Program-made: the position numbers and the translations under genes
NCBI GenBank assembly: GCA_031255975.1
Contig: JAIRRM010000081.1
Coordinates: forward strand, 1-21,426
Direction of reading: 5' to 3'
Source of the DNA: Propionibacteriaceae bacterium
GTDB lineage: Bacteria > Actinomycetota > Actinomycetes > Propionibacteriales > Propionibacteriaceae
Length of the DNA: 21,426 bases
Notes under the pieces: generated by a model
Told to the model about the DNA's origin: nothing
Seen by the model: the letters and a program-made list of their open reading frames with translations, nothing else
Database searches by the model: none
Shown here: positions 6,927 through 14,439 of the stretch, piece after piece
How the letters are laid out: every line of letters begins with the position of its first letter
Numbering within the stretch: the stretch's first letter is position 1

Positions 6927-7652
6927 TCACTTGGTGATCGCCACGCGGAGCCGGGCGAGGCCGGCTTGCCATCCTGCGACAGCCCGGACGACATCGGGCC
7001 GGGATTCTATAGCGGCTATGACTCGGCTGATGCGTCTTCGTTCCGTGTTGGTGAGCCCATCGCCCACACGGTCGGCTGGACGGACCAGCGTGGCCAGAAT
7101 GGCCACATCTGCCAGATGGCGTTCCCGCAGCGAGTCGGGAGTGTGGTAGGCGGCCGCTTTTAGGGCTATAGCTCCTTGCAGCGTGGGCCTACGTATCACG
7201 CCCGCTGCTTCTCCTACTCTCATCAACAGCGGCTCGGCCCGATCCAACGCGGCCTGTCCGCCGGGAATCTGCACCGTAGTGCCACCGGACACACCCTGCC
7301 TCGCAGCGGCCCTTGGGCCGACATGCCGGGGTATCAGCACATCAATGCTCGCATCACCGCGAACCCAGCGATGCTGATGCTCCTCCGCGCTGGTTCCCGC
7401 GGCTCGGAACCCCAACCGATACAAGGCTTCCGTAAACGACGCCAACGCTGTCGGTTCAGCCCTCACGTCGAGCACCGCATCTCCGTCATTGGTCACCCGA
7501 ACCGGAACCACACCGCGCTCCCAGCAATGCAACTGGACTAGCTGCCCACCGACAACGCACCAGCCATCTGGTTTTATCTTTGCTACTTCAATAAGTCCGC
7601 GCCAAGCGGCCTCTTGCCTGATGCCCATCCATCTAGCCACCACCGTTTTCAT
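6927..7652 (-). CDS. Nucleotidyltransferase-like protein (AbiEii/MenT-type toxin candidate)
   Basis: In this 241-aa protein, VVGGQLVQLHCWERG (33-47) followed by TNDGD (54-58) and DVR (62-64) resembles the GG-(x)n-D-x-D strand-turn-strand motif of minimal nucleotidyltransferases such as AbiEii and MenT. A later SIDVLIP would supply a third acidic position. Such proteins modify tRNA or other targets and act as toxins in type IV-like toxin-antitoxin or abortive infection pairs. The ATG overlaps the stop of the upstream HTH gene by 4 bp (ATGA), so the two are translationally coupled. The helical C-terminus (about 150-241) would complete the fold. Assignment is by motif only; a non-toxic nucleotidyltransferase-fold protein remains possible. 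Confidence 0.6.
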   Translation of the reverse strand: MKTVVARWMGIRQEAAWRGLIEVAKIKPDGWCVVGGQLVQLHCWERGVVPVRVTNDGDAVLDVRAEPTALASFTEALYRLGFRAAGTSAEEHQHRWVRGDASIDVLIPRHVGPRAAARQGVSGGTTVQIPGGQAALDRAEPLLMRVGEAAGVIRRPTLQGAIALKAAAYHTPDSLRERHLADVAILATLVRPADRVGDGLTNTERRRISRVIAAIESRPDVVRAVAGWQAGLARLRVAITK

Positions 7653-8290
7653 AGCAGCCCCCGCAGCAGTGCTACGACCTGCCCTCGCTCCCTAGGGCCA
7701 CCATGCTCGGCCAAATCCGCAAGCACCACACCCACCGGCACCGGAAGCGACAATGATGCGTCGCTGACGTGGAGAAACACATTGGGTTGCCCAGCCCGGA
7801 GCAACAGATAGTCCCGTACCACCTCAGGAACGGCATCAGAGGCGATATACGCCTCCACTTCACTCAAAGACGACAAACCGCTACGTTCATCGCTGACCCC
7901 AGACAAAATCACACGCGGATCGGAACGCAGCGCTGGCAGCACGTCCGAGGTTGCGTTGAACACAATTCGCGCGGCGCGTTTCGGCAACCAAGCCGCCAAC
8001 AATGCCGCCGGGTTCTCGCACGCGGCCAACCTCACAAGATACCGGCGAATACGGGTCATTTCCGCTGCGGCAAGTCCTTCAACCCTCGCACCAGAGAGCG
8101 CGTGAACAAACGCCCACGCCATACGCTGCGACATGGGACGACACACAGCACCGGCAATACCGGCGTCCGCGTCAGCCACAACGAATCGACCACCCACTCG
8201 GTAAGCAGGGATACGGCCAGCGTGGATCAGTTGCCGCACCCGACGAGCACTCACACCCCGTCGCTCCGCGACATCCACAACCGACAGCAT
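7649..8290 (-). CDS. HTH protein, probable regulator/antitoxin partner of the nucleotidyltransferase
   Basis: The N-terminal 40 residues of this 213-aa protein (VVDVAERRGVSARRVRQLIH, then GRIPAYRVGGRFVV) form a MerR/excisionase-type winged helix (HTH_17). The remaining about 170 residues are unrecognised and mostly helical, with VPEVVRDYLLLRAG and a C-terminal DLAEHGGPRERGQ segment. By analogy with AbiEi/AbiEii-like pairs, it may bind the promoter and neutralise the downstream protein; this is inference. The in-frame ATG at 8308 is possible, but ATG 8290 is chosen because TATAGT lies exactly 7 nt upstream, as in the other leaderless genes here. The pair appears less GC-rich than its neighbours, a mild hint of transfer. 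Confidence 0.7.
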   Translation of the reverse strand: MLSVVDVAERRGVSARRVRQLIHAGRIPAYRVGGRFVVADADAGIAGAVCRPMSQRMAWAFVHALSGARVEGLAAAEMTRIRRYLVRLAACENPAALLAAWLPKRAARIVFNATSDVLPALRSDPRVILSGVSDERSGLSSLSEVEAYIASDAVPEVVRDYLLLRAGQPNVFLHVSDASLSLPVPVGVVLADLAEHGGPRERGQVVALLRGLL

Positions 8291-8297
8291 AAACACA

Positions 8298-8303
8298 ACT
8301 ATA
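8298..8303 (-). promoter_or_regulatory. -10 box of a leaderless promoter for the HTH/nucleotidyltransferase operon
   Basis: TATAGT on the minus strand ends 7 nt before ATG 8290. The sequence around it (8291-8330) is clearly AT-richer than its surroundings. An autoregulatory operator would be expected here, but I see no clear inverted repeat. Confidence 0.5.
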
Positions 8304-8426
8304 CCCAATACGGAATAGAAGTGTAGACATGTGGGTAGGTTCCCGCGTACCGAATCTGGCTCCCGTAAACGTTTCTCACCGACGGGTATTCACCAAAGAC
8401 CAGAATCCCCTTTACGAATCGCCACG

Positions 8427-9395
8427 CTAGCAGTAACCCTCGATACCGCGCGTGAAGGCGTAGATGGCGGGAGCTAGTTCGTTCAGGGCGGCTTTGGCGG
8501 TGTCGAGCGTACCGTCGATGGCGACCACCTGGATGCTGACGGCGTACGGCACCCCACCGTACGGCGAGACGATGCCGACCTGACGCACACTGGTGGCACC
8601 GCCCAACTCGATCCCATGACCGCTCCGGACGGACGCGCCCGGCAACAGCGCTAGGCCGTAGCTGAAATCCCGATGCAGTAGCGACATGTGGCGTAGCGCG
8701 CGTTGCCCTTCTGTGGTGCAGTACATACCCCCGGCGAACATCGCCTGGTCAGCCAGCGCCCACCGGGTCTGGGCGTACGGCGAATAGCCCGGGTCGCTGG
8801 AGACGACGGGAATCACCGTGTCGTGGTCGCCGTAGCTTGCCAGCACCGCCATGGTTTTGGCGGCGGCTTCGTCGGGAACGCCGAGGAACTGCCACAGCGC
8901 CATGTCACCGGCGGAGGACGATTCATGCAGCGCCCTGCGTAGCAGATAATCCGGGTCTTCCGGTTGTTTCGGTTCCAGCAGCACCGCCACTGCGGTGGCG
9001 ATGTCCGCCGTCTCCCATGCCAAACCGGTGGCCAACGTCCCGGCGTACCAGGGGTACATGACGGCCCGTCCCGGTAACGAGATGGGGGCAATGGCCACAC
9101 CGAGACTCACCAGGTATTTGTTCTCCAAGAAGGCGATGGTCTGAGCCAATTCGGGTTGATCGGGAGGAGCCACTTGGATCACGTCTGGGCCGTGAGTGGC
9201 GGTCGAGCCTGACGACGTCGAGATCACCGGCGGCGCGGGACGACCATTATTCGGCTGTGACGCCGCGTATACGATGAGCGCGACCATCGCCAGCAACAGC
9301 GCGGCCACCAGAATGTACAGTCGCACCACGCCGAGTCGCGCGAAAAATCCCTGCGGCTCGCGCGAGCGAGACGACGGCTGTTTCGCCTTGCTCAT
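8427..9395 (-). CDS. Membrane-anchored, beta-lactamase-fold-like extracytoplasmic protein
   Basis: In this 322-aa protein a basic, Ser-rich N-terminus precedes one membrane helix (about 24-46), then a Pro/Ser/Thr linker (about 48-80) and an extracytoplasmic domain (about 82-322). HESSSAGDMALWQFLG (157-172) resembles the SDN-AA-ALW segment of class A beta-lactamase-like proteins, but the catalytic SxxK is not evident, so it is probably non-catalytic. The ATG at 9395 has a strong GAGGAGGTGGT ribosome binding site and overlaps the stop of the upstream methyltransferase gene by 4 bp (ATGA), which settles the start against a longer in-frame ORF to 9614. Function unknown; a cell-envelope role is inferred. 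Confidence 0.65.
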   Translation of the reverse strand: MSKAKQPSSRSREPQGFFARLGVVRLYILVAALLLAMVALIVYAASQPNNGRPAPPVISTSSGSTATHGPDVIQVAPPDQPELAQTIAFLENKYLVSLGVAIAPISLPGRAVMYPWYAGTLATGLAWETADIATAVAVLLEPKQPEDPDYLLRRALHESSSAGDMALWQFLGVPDEAAAKTMAVLASYGDHDTVIPVVSSDPGYSPYAQTRWALADQAMFAGGMYCTTEGQRALRHMSLLHRDFSYGLALLPGASVRSGHGIELGGATSVRQVGIVSPYGGVPYAVSIQVVAIDGTLDTAKAALNELAPAIYAFTRGIEGYC

Positions 9396-10558
9396 ACCAC
9401 CTCCTCGGCCTGCTGTTCGCGTCCAGCCTGCACCGCCACCACCACATCGCGCAAGATCGCCTGATCCACCCGATGCGCCAACCGCTCCCAGGCACCCCCG
9501 GTCATCGGCTCCAGCCCAGCGGCCCGGCATCCATCCAACAACTGCTCCCGGGGCTGGGTGAAGGTGTTGTACGCGATGCCCAACGCGCCTCCCGGTTTGA
9601 GTTGACTGGCCCACACCGGAATGGCTTCGGCGAGTAGTTTCTCGGGCGAGCGGGTACGGGGCACCGGCGCGGGCCGTCGGCCCGCCGCGCCACTACCGCC
9701 GACGTCATTTCGCGCCCCGTGGCTGACACCGTACGGGGCGTCGGTGACGATGCAATCGAAACGGCGTTTGCCGTACAGCTTGGCGGAGTCACGGGTATCA
9801 CCGGTGAATACGCTCAGTTTCAGGTTCGGAGCATCTTTGAGCGTGGCGTCGAAACGCCGTCCGAGCGCGCGTCCATCACGACGTACCGGGGTGATCGCGG
9901 CGGTGTGTTTGAACCGCTTGGTGCGCAGATAGGTTTTCAGATACGCGGCCATCGCTTCAAACGCCTTGTCGTCAACCTCCACTCCAGCCGCGTCCAGCCC
10001 GTACAACCACGCCGTCGTCAACGTGGTGCCCCGTCCGGCCAGCGGATCGAGCACCTCGGGGCGAGCAGCGCCGGTTCGACACGCCGCCAGGGTGACGTTC
10101 AACAGTAGCCGGGTGAACTGCTCGTTGGTCTTGCCGTGGTATTTGGGGATGCTCACCAGGTCGTCGTCCATCACGAAAGCGGGAGGTAGCGCGATGGGGT
10201 GAAGCGCCTCCTTAACGTCTTGACCCCGCTCATTTTTCCCCGCTTCGGCGGTGGCGGCGCTGCCAACTGGGGGCCGTGGTTCGCAAAACGCGGCCTCAAG
10301 CGACGGGGTGAGGGCGCTAGGGGCGGCGGGGAGACGCGCGAACAGCGCCAGCGCCGCAGATTGCTTGGCCACGATGGCCAATTCGTCCGACCCCAGGGTA
10401 GCGGCGCTGAAGCCCACATAGCTGACCCCGGCGACCTCGGTCGGGCAGATGGCCTCAAAGCCGCCGGTTAACTCCAGTTCTGCGGCTGCCAACACCGGGG
10501 TGGCCTGGGCGTACACCCGATTGGCGGCGGGAGCCAGCAGCAACAGGTAATCGGTCAT
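9392..10558 (-). CDS. Trm11/TrmG10-type SAM-dependent methyltransferase
   Basis: This 388-aa protein has an N-terminal region (1-135) that may correspond to a divergent RNA-binding part. It is followed by a Rossmann methyltransferase domain with motif I VLDPLAGRGTT (169-179), VEVD (193-196) at the end of beta 2, and motif IV TDAPYG (272-277), an amino-methyltransferase D/N-PPY-like motif. KYHGKTNEQF (139-148) just before the domain is also typical of the tRNA guanosine-N2 methyltransferase relatives. Likely role: N2-methylation of a guanosine in tRNA, though another nucleic-acid substrate is possible. It starts 32 nt after the holin-like gene, has no good ribosome binding site, and is coupled (ATGA) to the downstream envelope protein gene. 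Confidence 0.78.
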   Translation of the reverse strand: MTDYLLLLAPAANRVYAQATPVLAAAELELTGGFEAICPTEVAGVSYVGFSAATLGSDELAIVAKQSAALALFARLPAAPSALTPSLEAAFCEPRPPVGSAATAEAGKNERGQDVKEALHPIALPPAFVMDDDLVSIPKYHGKTNEQFTRLLLNVTLAACRTGAARPEVLDPLAGRGTTLTTAWLYGLDAAGVEVDDKAFEAMAAYLKTYLRTKRFKHTAAITPVRRDGRALGRRFDATLKDAPNLKLSVFTGDTRDSAKLYGKRRFDCIVTDAPYGVSHGARNDVGGSGAAGRRPAPVPRTRSPEKLLAEAIPVWASQLKPGGALGIAYNTFTQPREQLLDGCRAAGLEPMTGGAWERLAHRVDQAILRDVVVAVQAGREQQAEEVV

Positions 10559-10590
10559 CGGTGCGCGGGTGAGGGCGTGCGAGTGCCAGT

Positions 10591-11118
10591 TCAGCGCAGC
10601 GGGTCGGTGACGTAGTTGGCCGGGGGTTCGTCGCCGACGGACATCTGCCGTGCCGGGGTAGTCGCGGCCAACGGAGCCATCTCCGGGCGCAACCCGGCCG
10701 TGGCATCCACTCCACCAGCGGTGGCGGCGTTGGTGACGGCGAGCACCGACTCACGTACCTGTACCAATGCCTCCCGTGGCCCCTTGACCTTGCGGAACTG
10801 CTTGCTGCCGAGTACGGCGAACATCACCGTGACCACCAGCCCCAACAGCGCCATGGTGCCGAAACCGAAGATGAGTCCAGCGGGATAACTGATGTCGAAG
10901 ATGCGGGTGTACAGGTAGGCGAAAAGCAGAGCCAGCGTGAGCAGGACGAACCGTAGCGCTGACAACCCCACCGTGACGGTGGCCCCGAACAGCCCAGTGC
11001 CCGCGGCCCCAGCCTTGATGGACGGTTTGAGTTCGGCAGCGGCAAGATCTTTCACGCCAGCAAACACCGCCGGGCCATCGGTCATTATGGCGGTGATGTT
11101 CTCAGCTACGTGTGCCAT
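10591..11118 (-). CDS. Act_holin/phage-holin-family-like membrane protein
   Basis: In this 175-aa protein an N-terminal amphipathic region with DLAAAELKPSIK is followed by two membrane helices (about 55-75 and 80-104) and a charged, disordered tail. This layout matches the chromosomal actinobacterial 'putative holin-X / phage holin family' proteins, which are widespread, not prophage-associated, and of unclear function. The ATG at 11118 has a strong GGAGGAGG ribosome binding site 6 nt upstream, with TAGGCT further up as -10. It is the first gene of a probable three-gene unit with the methyltransferase and the beta-lactamase-like protein. Confidence 0.72.
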   Translation of the reverse strand: MAHVAENITAIMTDGPAVFAGVKDLAAAELKPSIKAGAAGTGLFGATVTVGLSALRFVLLTLALLFAYLYTRIFDISYPAGLIFGFGTMALLGLVVTVMFAVLGSKQFRKVKGPREALVQVRESVLAVTNAATAGGVDATAGLRPEMAPLAATTPARQMSVGDEPPANYVTDPLR

Positions 11119-11150
11119 GCGGCCTCCTCCGAACTCTGCCTACTCTGACA

Positions 11151-11156
11151 AGCCTA
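11151..11156 (-). promoter_or_regulatory. -10 box for the holin-like/methyltransferase unit
   Basis: TAGGCT on the minus strand puts the start near 11145 and gives a leader of about 27 nt containing the GGAGGAGG ribosome binding site. The -35 is unclear. Confidence 0.4.
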
Positions 11157-11262
11157 GTTGATTCCGGTGGCCGTACCGGTTTAGCTTGCTAAAACCATAC
11201 GGCGACCGGTTTATTGCCTCAGCGCCGCCACGGGCGCGAAGCGGTAGTGCGATCACAACGAA

Positions 11263-12018
11263 TCACAGCGAGATGATGAGACCGTCATTCGCGAGCCGTA
11301 CCGGGCGCGTGAACTCGGTGTGATCCACCCCGGCACGCCAGCAACGCAGGTAATACGGCAGTCGCAGTTCACCACCGCTGGACGCGGAATCGTAGATGCC
11401 ACCTGCCGCGTCGAGCAAACTGGCGCGTTCGGCGGTGCTCAGCGTATCGACCTCGGGCTGGTGCGCGACCATCGTCACCAACTGCGACCGGCTGACGGAA
11501 ACCCACACCCGGAAATCCTTGTTTGCGGCGTCCGGGAAGTACTTCGACGTGGTGAGCGGCTGGTGCTGTGCGGAATCGTCAGCGGGCATGGCGGCTGGAT
11601 TGATCTCGCGCATCATGGCGACAAGCCGCTTCACCCAGGGCAGCGAGTCGTCACGGATGAAATAGCAGGCGGCGACATGGCCCCCTGGGCGCAGTACCCG
11701 AGCCAGTTCCGGCATTGCCAAACCGGGAGCGAAACGATGCAGTGACTGGTACGCGATGATCGTCCCAATACCGTGCGTGGCGAACGGCAGAGCTTCAGCG
11801 CGGGCGACGACGGTACGTATCTCCGATACCCCGGCGAAACGGGCGGTTTCGTCACGCTCGCGTAACGCCACCACCACGTCAAATCCGGCGGCGGCCAGCA
11901 ACCGGGGCACTTTGGGCGCGGTGGCCAATGTCAATACTGGAGCAGTACGGCTCGCCCCCTCGGTGAGCCATTCGATAGCGGCGAGCGGGAACTCCGGGCG
12001 ACCGGTTGCCATGGTCAT
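11263..12018 (-). CDS. Class I SAM methyltransferase-like protein with degenerate motif I
   Basis: This 251-aa protein follows the methyltransferase type 11 plan: acidic/helix post-I region (VVVALRERDE), ARAEALPFA (72-80) before beta 4, IIAYQSLHRF (87-96), and RVLRPGGHVA (107-116), the most characteristic element. The glycine-rich SAM loop is abnormal: VLTLATAPKVPRLLA (28-42) stands where GxGxG should be, so SAM binding may be weakened or lost. Substrate unknown. Start ATG 12018 has AGGA 8-9 nt upstream; ATG 12012 is a close alternative. The gene is divergent from the tad operon, with the 134-bp intergenic region carrying the DnaA-box pair. Confidence 0.7.
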   Translation of the reverse strand: MTMATGRPEFPLAAIEWLTEGASRTAPVLTLATAPKVPRLLAAAGFDVVVALRERDETARFAGVSEIRTVVARAEALPFATHGIGTIIAYQSLHRFAPGLAMPELARVLRPGGHVAACYFIRDDSLPWVKRLVAMMREINPAAMPADDSAQHQPLTTSKYFPDAANKDFRVWVSVSRSQLVTMVAHQPEVDTLSTAERASLLDAAGGIYDSASSGGELRLPYYLRCWRAGVDHTEFTRPVRLANDGLIISL

Positions 12019-12064
12019 ACCTTATGTCCTACGGCGCTCCGGTGGCTGAGTGACGCTCCGAAAG

Positions 12065-12103
12065 TTATCCACAGGGACGGCTTTCGGGAAATACTTATCC
12101 ACA
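12065..12103 (+). promoter_or_regulatory. Pair of perfect DnaA-box sequences upstream of the tad operon
   Basis: TTATCCACA occurs at 12065-12073 and 12095-12103, direct repeats exactly 30 bp apart (about three helical turns). This is the strict DnaA consensus 9-mer. A second pair sits in the related promoter at 15785-15820, and I found no other copies elsewhere in the window. Confidence 0.65.
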
Positions 12104-12116
12104 ATTTCGGATTCAC

Positions 12117-12146
12117 TGGCCGGTTTGGGCCACCGCGCACTAGAGA
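12117..12146 (+). promoter_or_regulatory. tad promoter P1 (TGGCCGGTTTGG block and TAGAGA -10)
   Basis: TGGCCGGTTTGG (12117-12128) and TAGAGACAGG (-10 TAGAGA, 12141-12146) recur with identical 24-bp offset at 15835/15859. The predicted start is at about 12152-12153, on the GTG of ssd, so ssd is probably leaderless. An ATG at 12151 is followed at once by TGA and cannot serve. Confidence 0.6.
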
Positions 12147-12152
12147 CAGGAT

Positions 12153-13271
12153 GTGAGAGAAGCGGTTCTTGTCAGCGGTGACGCGACCCTTGTCGAGTTG
12201 GCGGAAGCTTCGGCGGCCGCCGCCGGGTGCGCGTTGCGGGTGGTGTCGGACGTATCGCAGTTGACGGTGACGGCACTGCGCGATGGGGCGGTGTTGATTG
12301 GTGCCGACCGGGCAGCGGCGGCAGCTGGGGTGGCGTTGCCCGCCGAGGTGGAGTTACGGCTGGTGGGCACCGAACCGGAGGCGCTGCTGGCGTGGTCGAT
12401 GCCATTGGGCGCACCCACGGTGTTGCTGCCCCAGCAACAGGGCTTTTTGACGGCGTTACTGGCGGACGAGACCACCGCCGGTCATCAGGCCAAACTGCTA
12501 CGGGTGTATGGCGGCAGCGGCGGTGTGGGAGCTACCACGTTGGCCGCGGGGCTGGCGGTGCGCGCCGCGAAGCGCGGCACGAAGGTGGCGCTGGTGGAAG
12601 CCGATGTCGGCGGCGGTATCGACCTGCTATTTGCGGCGGAGACCGAACCAGGGTGGCGCTGGAGCGAGTTGGCCAGCGCCCGGGGCCATATCGGTGATCT
12701 CACCGGGCGGCTGCCACGAGTGGTGGGCGTTGATCTGGTGTCTGTCGCCGGGTTGGGCTCGCCGGGTGACGCCACGGTGCCCAATGATGTCACGGTGCCC
12801 GCTGACGCGCTACGGGCCGTGGTGGCATCACTGCGCCGTAGTCACGATCTGGTGGTGATAGATCAAGGTCGGCGTGAACTGAGCGAGGGGCAGCCGGTTG
12901 TGGTTGTCGCCGGGGAGTTACGTGGGGTGGCGGCGGCGCGAGCCCGGCTGCAAGGGGCTGGTATCGGTGGCGGTATGGGTGAGGCGGGCGGCGGCCCTGC
13001 TGGCGTCCAGCCGAAGGCGGTGCTGCGTCTGGGGCCAGGGCGCAGGCTATCGGCGGCACTGGCCGCCGAGGTGCTGGAGGTGCCGGTGATCGGGGAGTTT
13101 CAGTATCACAAGCGGCTGCCGTATGGTGCCGAGGTTGGCGATCCGCCGGGTAGGGCCCGTGGGCCGGTGGCGGAGAATCTTGACAGGTTGCTGGGCGCGC
13201 TGCTGGGTGAACCGGTGTCAACCGCGGGCGGGTTGATGGCAAAATGGCGAAACTGGTTGTGGCCAATATGA
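12153..13271 (+). CDS. ssd: Septum-site-determining/CpaE-TadZ-like ATPase of the Tad cluster
   Basis: This 372-aa protein has an N-terminal receiver-like or atypical region (1-110) and then a MinD/ParA-type P-loop domain with a deviant Walker A, YGGSGGVGATTLA (119-131). This is followed by ALVEADVGGGIDLLF (about 148-162) and DLVVIDQG. The same architecture is found in the Ssd (septum site determining, Rv3660c-like) proteins that head actinobacterial tad clusters. It may localise the pilus machinery, as CpaE/TadZ does; an effect on division has been reported for the mycobacterial relative. GTG 12153 is the first usable codon after the TAGAGA -10, so it is probably leaderless. The stop overlaps an ATG of tadA (ATGA at 13268). 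Confidence 0.82.
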   Translation: MREAVLVSGDATLVELAEASAAAAGCALRVVSDVSQLTVTALRDGAVLIGADRAAAAAGVALPAEVELRLVGTEPEALLAWSMPLGAPTVLLPQQQGFLTALLADETTAGHQAKLLRVYGGSGGVGATTLAAGLAVRAAKRGTKVALVEADVGGGIDLLFAAETEPGWRWSELASARGHIGDLTGRLPRVVGVDLVSVAGLGSPGDATVPNDVTVPADALRAVVASLRRSHDLVVIDQGRRELSEGQPVVVVAGELRGVAAARARLQGAGIGGGMGEAGGGPAGVQPKAVLRLGPGRRLSAALAAEVLEVPVIGEFQYHKRLPYGAEVGDPPGRARGPVAENLDRLLGALLGEPVSTAGGLMAKWRNWLWPI

Positions 13272-13504
13272 TGCCGAACGCGAACCCCGGCTCGCGGGTT
13301 GATCTGGCCGCATTACGCTCATATCTGGCCCAATTGGGGCGGGCGCACACTCCCGATGATGTGGCCGCCGGGTTACGCGCTCAGGGGCTGGTGGTCTCGG
13401 ACACCAATGTCGCCGAAGCGTTGGGGGCGCTGCGCATTGGCAGCATCGGAGCCGGGGTGTTGGAGCCACTGCTGCGCTCCCCGGCGTCACCGACGTGCTG
13501 GTGA
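13268..13504 (+). pseudogene. tadA: tadA (cpaF) N-terminal part, ends at an apparent frameshift
   Basis: The first 78 codons of the TadA/CpaF ATPase encode the N-terminal helical domain (DLAALRSYLAQLGRAHTPDD) and run to GVLEPLLRSP. There the frame goes off into SPTCW and a stop. The conserved continuation GVTDVLVNG lies in the -1 frame. Reading TCC-CCG and then slipping back one base to GGC restores LLRSPGVTDVLVNG exactly. ATG 13268 overlaps the ssd stop (ATGA); ATG 13244 is also in frame. Either the gene lost one C in the run at 13479-13482, the sequence has an error there, or a -1 ribosomal slip makes the full protein. Confidence 0.65.
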
Positions 13505-14439
13505 ATGGAGCGCGTCAGGTGTACGTGGAGCGAGACGGCGAGTTGGTCGAGGTACGCTCACCCTTCCCGGATGAGGCGGCGGTACGGGCGCTCGCCGTAC
13601 GGTTAGCCACCGGGGCAGGGCGACGGCTGGACGACGCAAACCCCTACGTCGACGCCCGGTTGGCAGATGGCACCCGGCTCCACGCGGTGCTGGCCCCGTT
13701 GGCCCAACCTGGCACCTGTGTTTCGCTACGCATCCCCGCCGCTGACGGGTTGCCGCTGAGCGCGTGGGTCGCTGGCGGGTCCATGCCTGCCGCTTTGGCC
13801 GATTTGTTACGAGCGATGATCCTCGCCAAAGTGGCGTTCTTGGTCAGCGGTGGCACCGGGTCTGGCAAGACCACCCTGTTGGGGGCGCTGCTGGCGGAAG
13901 TTCCGGCGGATCAGCGCATCGTAATCGTGGAAGACTCCCGTGAGTTGTTACCGCATCATCCGCATTGTGTCCGTATGGAGGCCCGTCATGCCAACTCTGA
14001 AGGCGCAGGTGCCATCACGCTCACCGACCTGGTACGCCAAGCGCTCCGGATGCGGCCAGATCGGCTGGTGTTGGGAGAGGTACGGGGGCCGGAATTGACC
14101 GATTTACTGATCGCCATGAACACCGGACATGAAGGTGGTTGCGGCACCATCCATGCCAACTCGGCGCTGGATGTGCCCGCTCGATTGGAGGCGTTGGCGG
14201 CCCTCGCCGGTATGTCGCGCGATGCCTGTCATGCCCAGGCAGCCAGCGCGTTGCAGGTGATCGTATCGCTACGGCGGCGTTCTGACGGGCGGCGCATGGT
14301 GGAACAGTTGGGGGTGGTGGCACGCAACGGCCCGCTAATCGAGGTGGTGCCGGCGATTACGCTCAGCCCGTACGGCACGTTGACGCACGGCCCCGGCCAG
14401 AGACGGTTGGCTCAATTGTTGGCGACAGAGACGGGGTGA
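13495..14439 (+). CDS. tadA: TadA/CpaF type secretion ATPase, main part (in -1 frame relative to its N-terminus)
   Basis: The 314 residues from GTG 13495 contain the whole catalytic core of the pilus-assembly ATPase. It has VNG-VYVERDGEL of the N2 domain, RLATGAGRRLDDANPYVDAR (about 42-61), Walker A SGGTGSGKTTLL with K125, an Asp box IVEDSREL, a Walker B region RLVLGEVRGPEL and the His box TGHEGGCGTIHANSA. It powers assembly of Flp/Tad pili as a cytoplasmic hexamer. GTG 13495 has no ribosome binding site and lies inside a conserved motif, so it is not a natural start: the protein should be continuous with the segment from 13268. The stop overlaps the next gene (GTGATG). Confidence 0.85.
   Translation: MLVNGARQVYVERDGELVEVRSPFPDEAAVRALAVRLATGAGRRLDDANPYVDARLADGTRLHAVLAPLAQPGTCVSLRIPAADGLPLSAWVAGGSMPAALADLLRAMILAKVAFLVSGGTGSGKTTLLGALLAEVPADQRIVIVEDSRELLPHHPHCVRMEARHANSEGAGAITLTDLVRQALRMRPDRLVLGEVRGPELTDLLIAMNTGHEGGCGTIHANSALDVPARLEALAALAGMSRDACHAQAASALQVIVSLRRRSDGRRMVEQLGVVARNGPLIEVVPAITLSPYGTLTHGPGQRRLAQLLATETG

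Noticed and set aside
10591..11118. Prophage remnant because of the holin-like protein
   Set aside because: This family is chromosomal in most actinobacteria and no other phage genes are nearby.
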